From NCBI GenBank assembly GCA_965249835.1, contig CBDFMY010000003.1:1302001-1366000 (forward strand): a stretch of DNA of 64,000 nucleotides. The letters are read 5' to 3'. Within the stretch, counting starts at the first letter, position 1. Each line of letters opens with the position of its first letter. The translations under genes and the position numbers were made by a program. Below the pieces are notes generated by a model. The model had not been told where the DNA came from and made no database searches. It worked only from the letters and a program-made list of their open reading frames with translations. Source of the DNA: JAHRAW01 sp965249835 (GTDB lineage Bacteria > Pseudomonadota > Gammaproteobacteria > Arenicellales > Poriferihabitantaceae). Positions 18,316-27,154 of this stretch are shown here, one piece after another.

Positions 18316-19738
18316 ATTCGTGCAACACATTCACTTCGTCGGCATCGGCGGCATCGGCATGAGCGGCATCGCCGAGGTGCTGCTGGAGTTGGGCTTTGAT
18401 GTGTCGGGTTCGGATATCGTGCGCAACGCCAGCATCGAACGCCTCGACAAAGCCGGTGCGCGTATCATGCACGGGCATCGCGCCGAGCATATCGAAGGCG
18501 CCGAAGCGGTGGTGGTGTCGGCTGCGGTATCTCGCGACAATGTGGAACTGGTGGCGGCCCGACAGAACAACATTCCGGTGGTTCCCCGTGCCGAGATGCT
18601 GGGGGAATTGATGCGGTTTCGCAAAGGCATCGCCATCGCCGGCACCCACGGCAAAACCACTACCACCAGTTTGGTGTCGGCGGTGCTGGCGAGCGCCGGC
18701 CTTGACCCGACCTTTATAGTCGGCGGAGTGGTCAGCAGCGTGCACAGCAACGCGCGCCTCGGTCAGGGCGAATACATGGTGGTGGAAGCCGACGAAAGCG
18801 ATGCTTCGTTTTTGCACCTGCAACCGCAGATGGCGGTGATGACCAACATAGATGCCGACCACATGGAAGCCTACGGCGGCAATTTCGAGAACCTCAAGCA
18901 AGCCTGTCTGGGGTTTTTGCACAACCTGCCGTTTTACGGACTGGCGGTGCTTTGTTTCGAAGACCCGGTGGTGCGAGACATCGCCGCCGAATTGCGCAAG
19001 CCGCTGGTCAGTTACGGATTTTCCGAAGGCGTGGACTTTCGTGCGGTCAATATCCGACCAATTGGGCGCGACAGTTTTTTCGCGGTGGAACGTTACGGCA
19101 AGCCGGCCGGCGAATACCAACTGACGCTACCGGGGCGACATAACGTCTTGAACGCGCTGGCTGCCATCGCCATCGCCTCCCGCCTCGGTATCCACCAGCA
19201 AGCCGTGGCTCAAGCGTTGTCCGGCTTTGAAGGCATCGGTCGGCGTTTTGAATCGCTCGGCGAAGTCGCCCTCAAGTCGGGCGCAGTGGAACTGGTGGAT
19301 GATTACGCCCACCATCCAACTGAATTGGCTGCGACCCTTGCCGCGGCTCGCCAGTGCTGGAAAAAACGGCGAATAGTGGTGGTGTTCCAGCCGCACCGCT
19401 ATACCCGCACCCGGGACTTGTTCGACGATTTTGTGCAGGTGCTGTCCGGCATCGAGCCGCTGATCGTTACTCAGGTGTATGGCGCCGGGGAAGATCCCAT
19501 CGCCGGTGCCGGCGGACGCTCATTGTGTCGTGCGGTGCGCAAACTGGGCGGCGACCCGGTGTTCATTGAGCATCAAAGCGATCTGAACGGTGCGCTGTCG
19601 AATATCCTGCGCGACGGCGATGTGCTGCTGACGCTGGGTGCCGGCGACATCGGCAGTTACGCCCGCACCCTTGCCGCAACCGGCTTGCATCAGGGCGCAA
19701 CCAAAACATCCCGCGAAAGCGTGGCGAGGGCATCATGA
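18308..19738 (+). CDS. murC: UDP-N-acetylmuramate:L-alanine ligase MurC
   Basis: First Mur ligase, adding L-alanine to UDP-MurNAc. The ATG at 18308 (MREFVQHIHFVGIGGIGMSG) fits the family N-terminus; an in-frame start at 18266 would lie within murG. The nucleotide motif GIGGIGMSG and the ATP P-loop GTHGKTT (112-118) are intact, as is the C-terminal DDYAHHPTE block. It has 476 residues. Its stop overlaps murB in an ATGA junction. Confidence 0.96.
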   Translation: MREFVQHIHFVGIGGIGMSGIAEVLLELGFDVSGSDIVRNASIERLDKAGARIMHGHRAEHIEGAEAVVVSAAVSRDNVELVAARQNNIPVVPRAEMLGELMRFRKGIAIAGTHGKTTTTSLVSAVLASAGLDPTFIVGGVVSSVHSNARLGQGEYMVVEADESDASFLHLQPQMAVMTNIDADHMEAYGGNFENLKQACLGFLHNLPFYGLAVLCFEDPVVRDIAAELRKPLVSYGFSEGVDFRAVNIRPIGRDSFFAVERYGKPAGEYQLTLPGRHNVLNALAAIAIASRLGIHQQAVAQALSGFEGIGRRFESLGEVALKSGAVELVDDYAHHPTELAATLAAARQCWKKRRIVVVFQPHRYTRTRDLFDDFVQVLSGIEPLIVTQVYGAGEDPIAGAGGRSLCRAVRKLGGDPVFIEHQSDLNGALSNILRDGDVLLTLGAGDIGSYARTLAATGLHQGATKTSRESVARAS

Positions 19739-20679
19739 TGACCGCTTCCCATACCACTGCGCCGGCGTTCATGGCCGGTCTGCGCGGGCAACTGCTGATG
19801 GATGAGCCGATGTCGCGGCATACCAGTTGGCGCGTTGGCGGCACCGCCGATTATTTTTACACGCCGGCCGACAAAGCCGATCTGGTGAAACTGCTGGCGC
19901 AGTTGCCTGCCAGTATGCCGTTGTGCTGGGTTGGACTCGGCAGTAATTTGCTGGTGCGAGACGGCGGCGTGAGCGGCATGGTGTTGCGAACCGCCAAAGG
20001 ATTGTCGGCGTTGACGTTCTCGCCGCCACACCGGATATACGCCGAAGCGGGCGTGACCTGCGCCAAAGTGGCGCGTGTGTCGGTGCAGCAGGGACTGGTC
20101 GGCGCGGAGTTTCTGGCTGGCGTGCCGGGCTCCTTCGGCGGTGCGCTGGCAATGAACGCCGGTGCTTTCGGCGGCGAAACCTGGGATTGGGTGGAGTGCA
20201 TTGAGTGCGTGGATCGCGCCGGCCAATGCAAAACTTTTCGCGCTTCGGAAATAGCCACTAGTTATCGTCAGGTGGATTTGCCCGCGGGTTATTGGCTACT
20301 AAGCGGGCAGTTGCTGCTGGAGCGCACCAACGACGACGCTGAATCGGGTAACCCGGACAAACAACATGGCACGCAACGCATCCGCAGTTTGCTGGAGAGG
20401 CGCGATGCCACCCAGCCGGTGCAAAGCGCCAATGCCGGCTCGGTGTTCCGCAATCCGCCCGGCCAGCACGCGGCACGCCTGCTGGAATCGGCCGGGCTCA
20501 AGGGCGCGCAGGTGGGCGATGCGGTGGTCTCTGAGACCCACGCTAACTTCATTATCAACCGTGGCAACGCCAGCGCCGACGACATTGAGCGGCTGATCGA
20601 AAAAGCACGGAACACGGTCAAACAACAGACCGGCATTGAGTTGATGCCGGAAGTTCGCATCATCGGGAAACCAACATGA
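19735..20679 (+). CDS. murB: UDP-N-acetylenolpyruvoylglucosamine reductase MurB
   Basis: FAD enzyme reducing the enolpyruvyl group to form UDP-MurNAc. 314 residues: an N-terminal FAD-binding domain with TSWRVGGTADYF and GLGSNLLVRDGG, then the C-terminal domain with NAGSVFRNP, which holds the catalytic serine, and PEVRIIG, which holds the catalytic glutamate. The short form with serine in this motif is typical of type II MurB. It lies between murC and ftsQ, where many proteobacteria carry murB followed by ddl; here ftsQ follows directly with an ATGA overlap. Confidence 0.95.
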   Translation: MMTASHTTAPAFMAGLRGQLLMDEPMSRHTSWRVGGTADYFYTPADKADLVKLLAQLPASMPLCWVGLGSNLLVRDGGVSGMVLRTAKGLSALTFSPPHRIYAEAGVTCAKVARVSVQQGLVGAEFLAGVPGSFGGALAMNAGAFGGETWDWVECIECVDRAGQCKTFRASEIATSYRQVDLPAGYWLLSGQLLLERTNDDAESGNPDKQHGTQRIRSLLERRDATQPVQSANAGSVFRNPPGQHAARLLESAGLKGAQVGDAVVSETHANFIINRGNASADDIERLIEKARNTVKQQTGIELMPEVRIIGKPT

Positions 20680-21500
20680 GCGCGATGCACAAAAATACGC
20701 TTGCGGGATGGATTGTTACTCCGGTGTTGCTGGCGCTGGTGGCATTGTTCGTTGCCGACCGCTTGTATGACCCGGAGCAATTTCGCATTGAGACGATCAA
20801 GGTGCAGGGGCGCTTTGATCGGGTGGATGGCGAGCAAGTCAAGGCGATGGTGGCGCAATCCATTTCCGGTAATTATTTTTCCGTAAGCCTGTCGCGCATC
20901 GAATCCCGGGTTGAGAAATTGCCGTGGGTGTTCCGTGCTTCGGTGCGTCGCCAGTGGCCCGCTACTTTGGTGGTGGAAGTAGGGGAAGTGCGGCCGGTGG
21001 CGCGGTGGGGCGCGCATCATTGGTTGCATTTCACCGGCGATTTGGTCAAGCGCGAAGTGGCATCCGAATCAGGTGTCGCTGCGCTGCCGCAGGATTTACC
21101 GCTACTGTCGGCAGCCGATGACCGACGAGAAATGGTGTGGCAGACCTACCGCAAGTGGTCGGGGTTGTTTGCCGCCAGCGGGTTGCGTTTGGACGAACTA
21201 CGCCTTGATGCGCGCGGGTTGTGGCATCTGCAACTGTCGCCGGACGCATTGGCATGGCAACGCGACACCGCGCAAGACGCTACGCCAGGCCCGGTCGCTT
21301 TGATTGTCGCCCGCGAAAATGCCGAAGCGCGCATCGCGCAATTTGTCAATGTGCTAACGCAACGATTGCTGGCGGAGTTTCCAGATATGCGCTCCATTGA
21401 CCTCAGGCATCCCAACGGCTTTGCCGTCGGCTGGCGCACTTCACCGCGCACTTCGCAAAATTCGTTGCGTATTCAATCCATCGCTCAAGTTTCGCCGTGA
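20676..21500 (+). CDS. ftsQ: cell division protein FtsQ
   Basis: Bitopic inner-membrane protein linking early and late divisome components. 274 residues: a short cytoplasmic end, one membrane segment (about residues 13-31), a POTRA domain (about 36-105) and a C-terminal FtsQ domain. The sequence is only moderately conserved, so position before ftsA and domain layout carry the call. It overlaps murB by 4 bp and ends 13 bp before ftsA. Confidence 0.93.
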   Translation: MSAMHKNTLAGWIVTPVLLALVALFVADRLYDPEQFRIETIKVQGRFDRVDGEQVKAMVAQSISGNYFSVSLSRIESRVEKLPWVFRASVRRQWPATLVVEVGEVRPVARWGAHHWLHFTGDLVKREVASESGVAALPQDLPLLSAADDRREMVWQTYRKWSGLFAASGLRLDELRLDARGLWHLQLSPDALAWQRDTAQDATPGPVALIVARENAEARIAQFVNVLTQRLLAEFPDMRSIDLRHPNGFAVGWRTSPRTSQNSLRIQSIAQVSP

Positions 21501-21513
21501 ACCGGTAATCATT

Positions 21514-22749
21514 ATGGCAAAAAAATCCAACAGCGATCTCATCGTGGGCCTCGACATCGGCACTTCCAAAGTGCTGGCAATCGTCGCCGAACTCAATCCC
21601 CAAGGCGAACTCGAAATCATCGGTATCGGTCATCACCCGACCCGCGGTTTGCGCAAGGGCGTGGTGGCTGACATCGAGTCCACGGTGCAATCCATCCAGC
21701 GCGCCGTGGAGGAAGCCGAATTGATGGCCGGCTGCCAGATTTATTCGGTGTTCGTCGGCATCGCCGGCGCCCACATCAACAGTTTCAATTCCCACGGCGT
21801 GGTCGGCATCCGAGACGGCGAAGTGTCGCGTAACGATATTGACCGCGTGATTGATGCGGCCAAAGCCATCGCCATTCCCAACGACCAGCAAATCCTGCAT
21901 GTATTGCCGCAAGATTTTGTCATTGATAATCAAGACGGCATCCGCGAACCGGCCGGGATGTGCGGCGTGCGCATGGAAGCCAGAGTGCACATGATTACCA
22001 GCGCGGTCAGCGCGGCGCAGAACATCGTCAAGTGCGTTCGCCGTTGCGGGCTGGAGGTGGATGACATCATCCTCGAACAAATCGCTTCGAGCGAATCGGT
22101 GCTGACCGAAGACGAGCGCGAACTCGGCGTGTGCATGATCGACATCGGCGGCGGCACCACCGACATCGCGGTGTTTTCCGATGGCGCCCTGCGTCATTCC
22201 TCGGTCATTCCGATCGCCGGCGATCAAGTCACCAACGACATCGCCATTGCTTTTCACACGCCGACTCAGGCGGCCGAGGACATCAAGAAAAAATTCGGTT
22301 GCACGTTGGTGCAACTGGTTGATGAAAGGCAAACCATCGAGACGCCGAGCATTGGCGGTCGCCCGCCGCGTACGCTGTCGCGGCAAAACCTCGCAGAAAT
22401 CATCGAGCCCAGAGTTGAGGAATTGCTGTTGCTGGTGCAGACCGAATTACGCCGTAGCGGCTTCGAGGAGTTGATTAGTTCGGGCATCGTGCTGACCGGC
22501 GGCAGTTCGCGCATTGAAGGCATCGTTGAACTCGCCGAAGAGGTTTTCCATTTGCCGGTACGGCTCGGTATGCCGCGTTACCACGGCGGTCTGAGCGAAG
22601 TTGTCAGCAATCCAATTTATGCCACCGGCATCGGGCTGGTGCAATTCGGTCACGCCAACCGTCACCGACTGGCGCAAATCAAGGCACGACCGAGTCGCGT
22701 CAAATTCATGATCGGGCGCGTCAAAGGTTGGTTCAGAGGTAGTTTTTAG
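21514..22749 (+). CDS. ftsA: cell division protein FtsA
   Basis: Actin-like ATPase that tethers FtsZ to the membrane. The ATG at 21514 (MAKKSNSDLIVGLDIGTSK) gives 411 residues; an upstream in-frame start would run through ftsQ. The phosphate-binding GLDIGTSK and DIGGGTTDIAVF motifs and the adenosine motif LTGGSSRIEG are present. The C-terminus ends in a basic, aromatic stretch (IGRVKGWFRGSF), the amphipathic membrane-targeting helix. Confidence 0.96.
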   Translation: MAKKSNSDLIVGLDIGTSKVLAIVAELNPQGELEIIGIGHHPTRGLRKGVVADIESTVQSIQRAVEEAELMAGCQIYSVFVGIAGAHINSFNSHGVVGIRDGEVSRNDIDRVIDAAKAIAIPNDQQILHVLPQDFVIDNQDGIREPAGMCGVRMEARVHMITSAVSAAQNIVKCVRRCGLEVDDIILEQIASSESVLTEDERELGVCMIDIGGGTTDIAVFSDGALRHSSVIPIAGDQVTNDIAIAFHTPTQAAEDIKKKFGCTLVQLVDERQTIETPSIGGRPPRTLSRQNLAEIIEPRVEELLLLVQTELRRSGFEELISSGIVLTGGSSRIEGIVELAEEVFHLPVRLGMPRYHGGLSEVVSNPIYATGIGLVQFGHANRHRLAQIKARPSRVKFMIGRVKGWFRGSF

Positions 22750-22820
22750 CAAGTTGGTAGTAACGGGTTTCATCTCTCTTATCACGGTTATTTTTCATCC
22801 ACGCACACGGAGACAACAAA

Positions 22821-24023
22821 ATGTTTGAACTAGTAGAAACAATAGGCCAGCAAGCGGTGATCAAGGTCATCGGCGTTGGCGGCGGCGGCGGCAATGCGAT
22901 TGAGCACATGCTGCAGGCGGAGTTGGAGGGGGTTGGTTTTATCAACGCCAACACCGACGCGCAAACCTTAAACCGCTCACGAGCGCCGACCGTGTTGCAG
23001 ATCGGCGAAAACTTAACCAAAGGTCTCGGTGCCGGAGCCGACCCTGAAATCGGGCGTCAGGCGGCGATCGAGGATCGCGACCGCATTGCCGAAGCCATCA
23101 AAGGCGCCGACATGGTGTTCATCGCCGCCGGCATGGGTGGTGGCACCGGCACTGGCGCGGTGCCGGTAATTGCCGAGTTGGCGCGGGAGATGGGCATGCT
23201 TACCGTGGCCGTGGTCACGCGGCCGTTTCCGTTCGAGCGCGCCAAGCGAATGAAGTTGGCGCAGGAGGGCATCGACGAATTGCAGGATCATGTCGACTCG
23301 CTAATCATCATCCCCAACGAGAAAGTGCTGGCGGTGATGGGGCAGAGTGCCACCCTGATCGATGCGTTTCACAAGGCCGACGAAGTGCTGCTGAACGCGG
23401 TGCAGGGCATTTCCGAACTCATCACCCGGCCCGGGCTGATTAACGTTGACTTCGCCGATGTGCGCACGGTGATGTCGGAGATGGGCATGGCGATGATGGG
23501 CTCGGCCACGGCGAGCGGCGAAAACCGCGCGGTGGAAGCGGCGCGCATGGCGATCTCCAGCCCGTTGCTTGAAGACGTTGATCTGCATGGTGCCAAAGGC
23601 ATTCTGGTCAATATCACTGCCTCGCCGGATATGGCAATCGGCGAGTATGAAGCGGTGGGAACCGCCATCGCCGAATACGCCGCCACCGATGCCCATGTAG
23701 TTATCGGTACTGCCTTTGATCCGGCAATGCAGGAGAACTTGCGGGTGACCATGGTGGCGACCGGCTTGACCGATTCCAAACTGGAAGCGGTGGCGGTGGC
23801 CACTGCGGCGGCACCGTCAGAGCCCGGAGCAAGGCCCTCCCAGCCGACAGTTCGCGCTGGTAAATCCACTGGCGTGCCTCTTCAAGCGGTGCCGAACCAC
23901 CCGAGGCCATTGCCGAGGCGTGCTCGGGGCGGGGCCGCCGTTGCCATCCAGCCGAACATGGATCACCAGTTGGACATGAATCACTATGACCTTCCTGCGT
24001 TTTTACGCCGGCAGGCGGACTGA
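22821..24023 (+). CDS. ftsZ: cell division protein FtsZ
   Basis: Tubulin-like GTPase forming the Z-ring. 400 residues with the N-terminal GVGGGGGNAIEHM strand-loop, the tubulin signature GGGTGTGA (around 106-113), the T7-loop region NVDFADVRTVM, a variable basic linker and a conserved C-terminal peptide (LPAFLRRQAD) that binds FtsA and other partners. A 71-bp gap separates it from ftsA, enough for a separate promoter, though none is obvious. An AGACAAC stretch lies just before the start. Confidence 0.97.
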   Translation: MFELVETIGQQAVIKVIGVGGGGGNAIEHMLQAELEGVGFINANTDAQTLNRSRAPTVLQIGENLTKGLGAGADPEIGRQAAIEDRDRIAEAIKGADMVFIAAGMGGGTGTGAVPVIAELAREMGMLTVAVVTRPFPFERAKRMKLAQEGIDELQDHVDSLIIIPNEKVLAVMGQSATLIDAFHKADEVLLNAVQGISELITRPGLINVDFADVRTVMSEMGMAMMGSATASGENRAVEAARMAISSPLLEDVDLHGAKGILVNITASPDMAIGEYEAVGTAIAEYAATDAHVVIGTAFDPAMQENLRVTMVATGLTDSKLEAVAVATAAAPSEPGARPSQPTVRAGKSTGVPLQAVPNHPRPLPRRARGGAAVAIQPNMDHQLDMNHYDLPAFLRRQAD

Positions 24024-24193
24024 GCCGGGACTTCCGGGCAAACCATGTTGGCAGTAAATTTCCGTGGATAATCAGCGGGTGCCACCCGGCGGCGTGGTCG
24101 ATCCTGTTCAATTCAGGCTCGGTTTGGTGTAATATCGCCCCCGTTCGTTCAAATAGCCAACCTGCCACAAGAAGAAAGCGCGGAACCCGTCGG

Positions 24194-25105
24194 ATGATAA
24201 AACAACGTACGCTCAAAAATTCCATGCGGGCGACCGGCATCGGTCTGCACACCGGTGACAAAATCTATCTCACTTTGCGCCCGGCTGCGGCGGATACCGG
24301 TATCATCTTCCAGCGAGTGGATCTTGATCCGGCAGTGGACATTCCAGCCAAACCAGAAAACGTCACCGACACCCGTCTTTCCACCACCATTGAACAAGAC
24401 GGCGCAAAAATCTCCACCGTAGAACATTTAATGTCGGTGTTTGCCGGCCTCGGCATCGACAACGCTCGGGTCGAAGTCAGCGCTCCGGAAGTCCCCATCA
24501 TGGACGGCAGTGCCGCCTCCTTTGTTTTTTTAGTGCAGTCGGCCGGCATCCTCGAACAGAAACCACTCAAGCGATTCATCCGCATCAAAAAATCATTGCA
24601 GGTGGCGGACGGTGACAAGTGGGTGAAGTTCGAACCATTCAACGGTTTCAAAGTTTCGTTCGCGATTGATTTTGACCATCCGATTTTGCAAAAATCCACG
24701 CAGGTCGCGTCGGTGGATTTCTCCACCACTTCCTATATTAAGGAGGTAAGTCGCGCCCGCACTTTCGGATTTATTGGAGACCTTGAAGAGTTGCGCAACG
24801 CCGGACTCGCTCAGGGTGGCAGTTTTGACAACGCCATCGTTCTGGACCGATTCCACATCCTCAACAACGATGGGCTGCGCTATCATGACGAATTCGTCAA
24901 ACACAAAATTCTGGATGCCATCGGCGATCTCTACCTGCTCGGCCATCCGTTAATCGGTGCGTTTAGCGCGCATAAATCCGGCCACGCGCTTAACAACAAA
25001 CTCCTGCGAAAACTAATCGCCGACCAATCCGCCTGGGAACTGGTGTCCTTTGAAGACGAAGCGGAAGTGCCGATTTCTTTTGTGCGTACCGTAGCGCCGG
25101 TGTAA
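24194..25105 (+). CDS. lpxC: UDP-3-O-acyl-N-acetylglucosamine deacetylase LpxC
   Basis: Zinc amidase catalysing the committed step of lipid A synthesis, in the cytoplasm. 303 residues starting MIKQRTLKNSMRATGIGLHTG, with zinc ligands His78 (VEHLMS), His237 and Asp241 (HKILD). The MDGSA loop and the final HKSGHALNN block are intact. It closes the dcw cluster as in gammaproteobacteria. The 170-bp gap to ftsZ contains a weak possible promoter (TTCAAT, 17 bp, TAATAT at 24107-24135), so lpxC may also be expressed independently. Confidence 0.97.
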   Translation: MIKQRTLKNSMRATGIGLHTGDKIYLTLRPAAADTGIIFQRVDLDPAVDIPAKPENVTDTRLSTTIEQDGAKISTVEHLMSVFAGLGIDNARVEVSAPEVPIMDGSAASFVFLVQSAGILEQKPLKRFIRIKKSLQVADGDKWVKFEPFNGFKVSFAIDFDHPILQKSTQVASVDFSTTSYIKEVSRARTFGFIGDLEELRNAGLAQGGSFDNAIVLDRFHILNNDGLRYHDEFVKHKILDAIGDLYLLGHPLIGAFSAHKSGHALNNKLLRKLIADQSAWELVSFEDEAEVPISFVRTVAPV

Positions 25106-25202
25106 GGCGACGGCAGGGGAGATACGTAGCCGGACTTTTTTCTCGGTTACTTTTGGCATCTCAACGCGCCTTTGTCTTCTCGATTCGCCATTACCTATCA
25201 TT

Positions 25203-25377
25203 CGTCATCCTCGCCGGCAGGCGGGGATCCTAAAGTGGCGGCGTTAGCCGCCCGGTGAGTCACGCCACGCGTGACAATATTTATCGTGGCATCAAAGCAA
25301 ATGAGTCACGCTACGCGTGATGTCACTAATAGTCCGGCATGCGGGCTTTTTTTTCGTTTGCTTTTGTCTTCTCAAAG
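25203..25377 (+). repeat. 175-bp tandem unit, copy 1, with terminator-like hairpin
   Basis: Essentially identical to 25415-25589. Each unit has a GGCGGCGTTAGCCGCC hairpin, CACGCGTGA palindromes, and at 25331-25354 an imperfect AGTCCGG...CGGGCT stem followed by eight T residues, a plausible rho-independent terminator for lpxC. Confidence 0.85.
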
Positions 25378-25414
25378 AAAGTCACACCTTCCGATTCACC
25401 ATTACCCCCCAACC

Positions 25415-25589
25415 CGTCATCCTCGCCGGTAGGCGGGGATCCTAAAGTGGCGGCGTTAGCCGCCCGGTGAGTCACGCCACGCGTGACAATATTTATCGTG
25501 GCATCAAAGCAAATGAGTCACGCTACGCGTGATGTCACTAATAGTCCGGCATGCGGGCTTTTTTTTCGTTTGCTTTTGTCTTCTCAAAA
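25415..25589 (+). repeat. 175-bp tandem unit, copy 2
   Basis: Second copy at exactly 212 bp from copy 1, including the same hairpin plus T8 tract at 25543-25566. The near-identity indicates a recent duplication. Confidence 0.85.
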
Positions 25590-25661
25590 AAATCACTCCC
25601 GACCGATTTACCATTGTCTCCCCAACCCGTCATCCTCGCCGGTAGGCGGGGATCCAGTCTG

Positions 25662-25752
25662 TTGTTCTCGCCAAAGGCGAGAACCCAGAACTAAAAAACC
25701 ATGAGAGTAACTAATGCCGTCATAATCCAAACCACATCCCCAGACCGTGATT
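25662..25752 (+). repeat. intergenic repeat family G, copy 2
   Basis: Matches 2512-2602 with a few substitutions. It ends at the same base and is again followed by a palindromic unit. Confidence 0.8.
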
Positions 25753-25782
25753 CTCGCCGGCAGGCGAGAATCTATTATAGTT

Positions 25783-27050
25783 CACTGCTGTCCCGTTAAC
25801 TTTCACAGCAACGAGGATTGATTGCGATTGAAGCCGGGTCTGGGGGGCCGGTCGCCACGCAAGAGCGCCATCAAGTCGCGCTTGTCGAACAAGTTAAGCT
25901 GCAACACGCGGAGCATTTGTTGCATGCTTTTGCCCAGCTGCGACTGGAATTTGATGAACGCCAAGCGTAAATACACGCACAGCGCGATCCAGATTTGTGT
26001 CATCACCGCGTTATTGCTGGTGCCGATGAAAGACTTTATCTTCAGGTTTTGCTTAATCCACTTAAACAACAATTCCACCTGCCAACGCGCCCGGTAAAGG
26101 TCGGCGACAGTCTTGGCCGCCAGTTCCAAGTTATTGGTCAAGAAAACGTAATGCTTGCCGGTCTCGGCATCGCGGTAGCCGATGCGACGCAGTGGAATGG
26201 GGTATTGTCCGGATGCTTTGGCACCGGTGAACACGATGCGCTGGTCGCAGGTTAATCCCTTGCTCTTCAACACCGCGGCGCGACCGACAACGCGATACGC
26301 CGCGTTTTTCTTGATGCGAGTGACAAAAAATATGCCTTTGTCATTCAACTGTTTATACCCGCCATAGTCGTTATATCCGCGGTCGATGGCGACTAGGCTG
26401 CCTTTTGGGAAACCCAGCGTGCGCCCGATAGCGAGGTCGCTGGTTTTGCCGTCGGTGATGGCGACGAACTCGGGCAGGCAACCGCTGTGGTTCAGCCCGA
26501 CATGCCGCTTGACCGCCCCCTTGGTCGTTCGAAAATCGGCCCACGGAAAGGCCGAGAGGCACAACTCGATGGTGGTGGCATCGAGCGAATACAGCCGGTT
26601 CTTGAAACGAAACTTGTGCCCGGGAGCGACCCCCTGGCAACGTCGCAACAGCTTCCCGAACAGTGCCTCGTACAACGCATATGGCTTGTCCCGGTTGATG
26701 CGCGCCAGGCTGGAGCGGGACAGGCCGACGCCGCCCAAGTGATAAAGCCGATGCGTCTGAGCGCCCAGGTTGTCGACGATGTCGCGCAATCTGTCGCGGC
26801 CGGTCACCTGCGCCATGAACAGGCCGACGAACTGCGCCCAACGCGACGCGACACGAGCGGCCATATGATGCTGTTTGGCGAGGCTCTCGAATTCATGTCT
26901 CGGCGCCCATTTGAGGATCTGCGATAAAACGGTGTTACAATGCGCCATGGTCTGATTCTCCTATTTGATTCAATAAGTTGTGTGCCATCTCATTGTATCC
27001 ATTCAGAGCGAATCAGACCATCTTTTTTGTCTGTTAATGGGACAGCAGTG
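25783..27050 (-). mobile_element. IS4-family insertion sequence
   Basis: A 1268-bp element bounded by imperfect 18-bp terminal inverted repeats: CACTGCTGTCCCGTTAAC at the left end and the complement of CACTGCTGTCCCATTAAC at the right end. It holds one full-length transposase gene on the minus strand. I could not find a convincing target duplication next to the ends, so either one has decayed or an end was rearranged. Confidence 0.85.
25803..26948 (-). CDS. IS4-family DDE transposase
   Basis: 381-residue transposase. An N-terminal domain (about 1-110) of the type found in many IS4 members precedes an RNase H-like DDE catalytic core. The first aspartate lies in YSLDATTIEL, the second in VAIDRGYNDYGG, and the glutamate is in the diagnostic YRARWQVELLFKWIKQNL motif (Y-R-E-K signature). 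It is full length with no frameshift, so the element may be active. The stop lies only about 20 bp from the left terminal repeat. Confidence 0.92.
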   Translation of the reverse strand: MAHCNTVLSQILKWAPRHEFESLAKQHHMAARVASRWAQFVGLFMAQVTGRDRLRDIVDNLGAQTHRLYHLGGVGLSRSSLARINRDKPYALYEALFGKLLRRCQGVAPGHKFRFKNRLYSLDATTIELCLSAFPWADFRTTKGAVKRHVGLNHSGCLPEFVAITDGKTSDLAIGRTLGFPKGSLVAIDRGYNDYGGYKQLNDKGIFFVTRIKKNAAYRVVGRAAVLKSKGLTCDQRIVFTGAKASGQYPIPLRRIGYRDAETGKHYVFLTNNLELAAKTVADLYRARWQVELLFKWIKQNLKIKSFIGTSNNAVMTQIWIALCVYLRLAFIKFQSQLGKSMQQMLRVLQLNLFDKRDLMALLRGDRPPRPGFNRNQSSLL

Positions 27051-27154
27051 ATTTATTTCACTCAATAATTACCTATTTTGAAAGCCATGCAGAACAAAGG
27101 CTTTAGAGGCAATTTTTACTATGTAACTTTCCTGCTTATTTAACTATTACAGAA

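Larger units (their letters stand above)
25106..25781. other. gene-free repeat region downstream of lpxC
   Basis: No gene is seen. The stretch consists of two copies of a 175-bp unit at a 212-bp offset, a third partial copy of its start (about 25627), family G copy 2 and a CGCCGGCAGGCG palindrome. The IS4-type element is inserted at its right edge. Confidence 0.75.
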
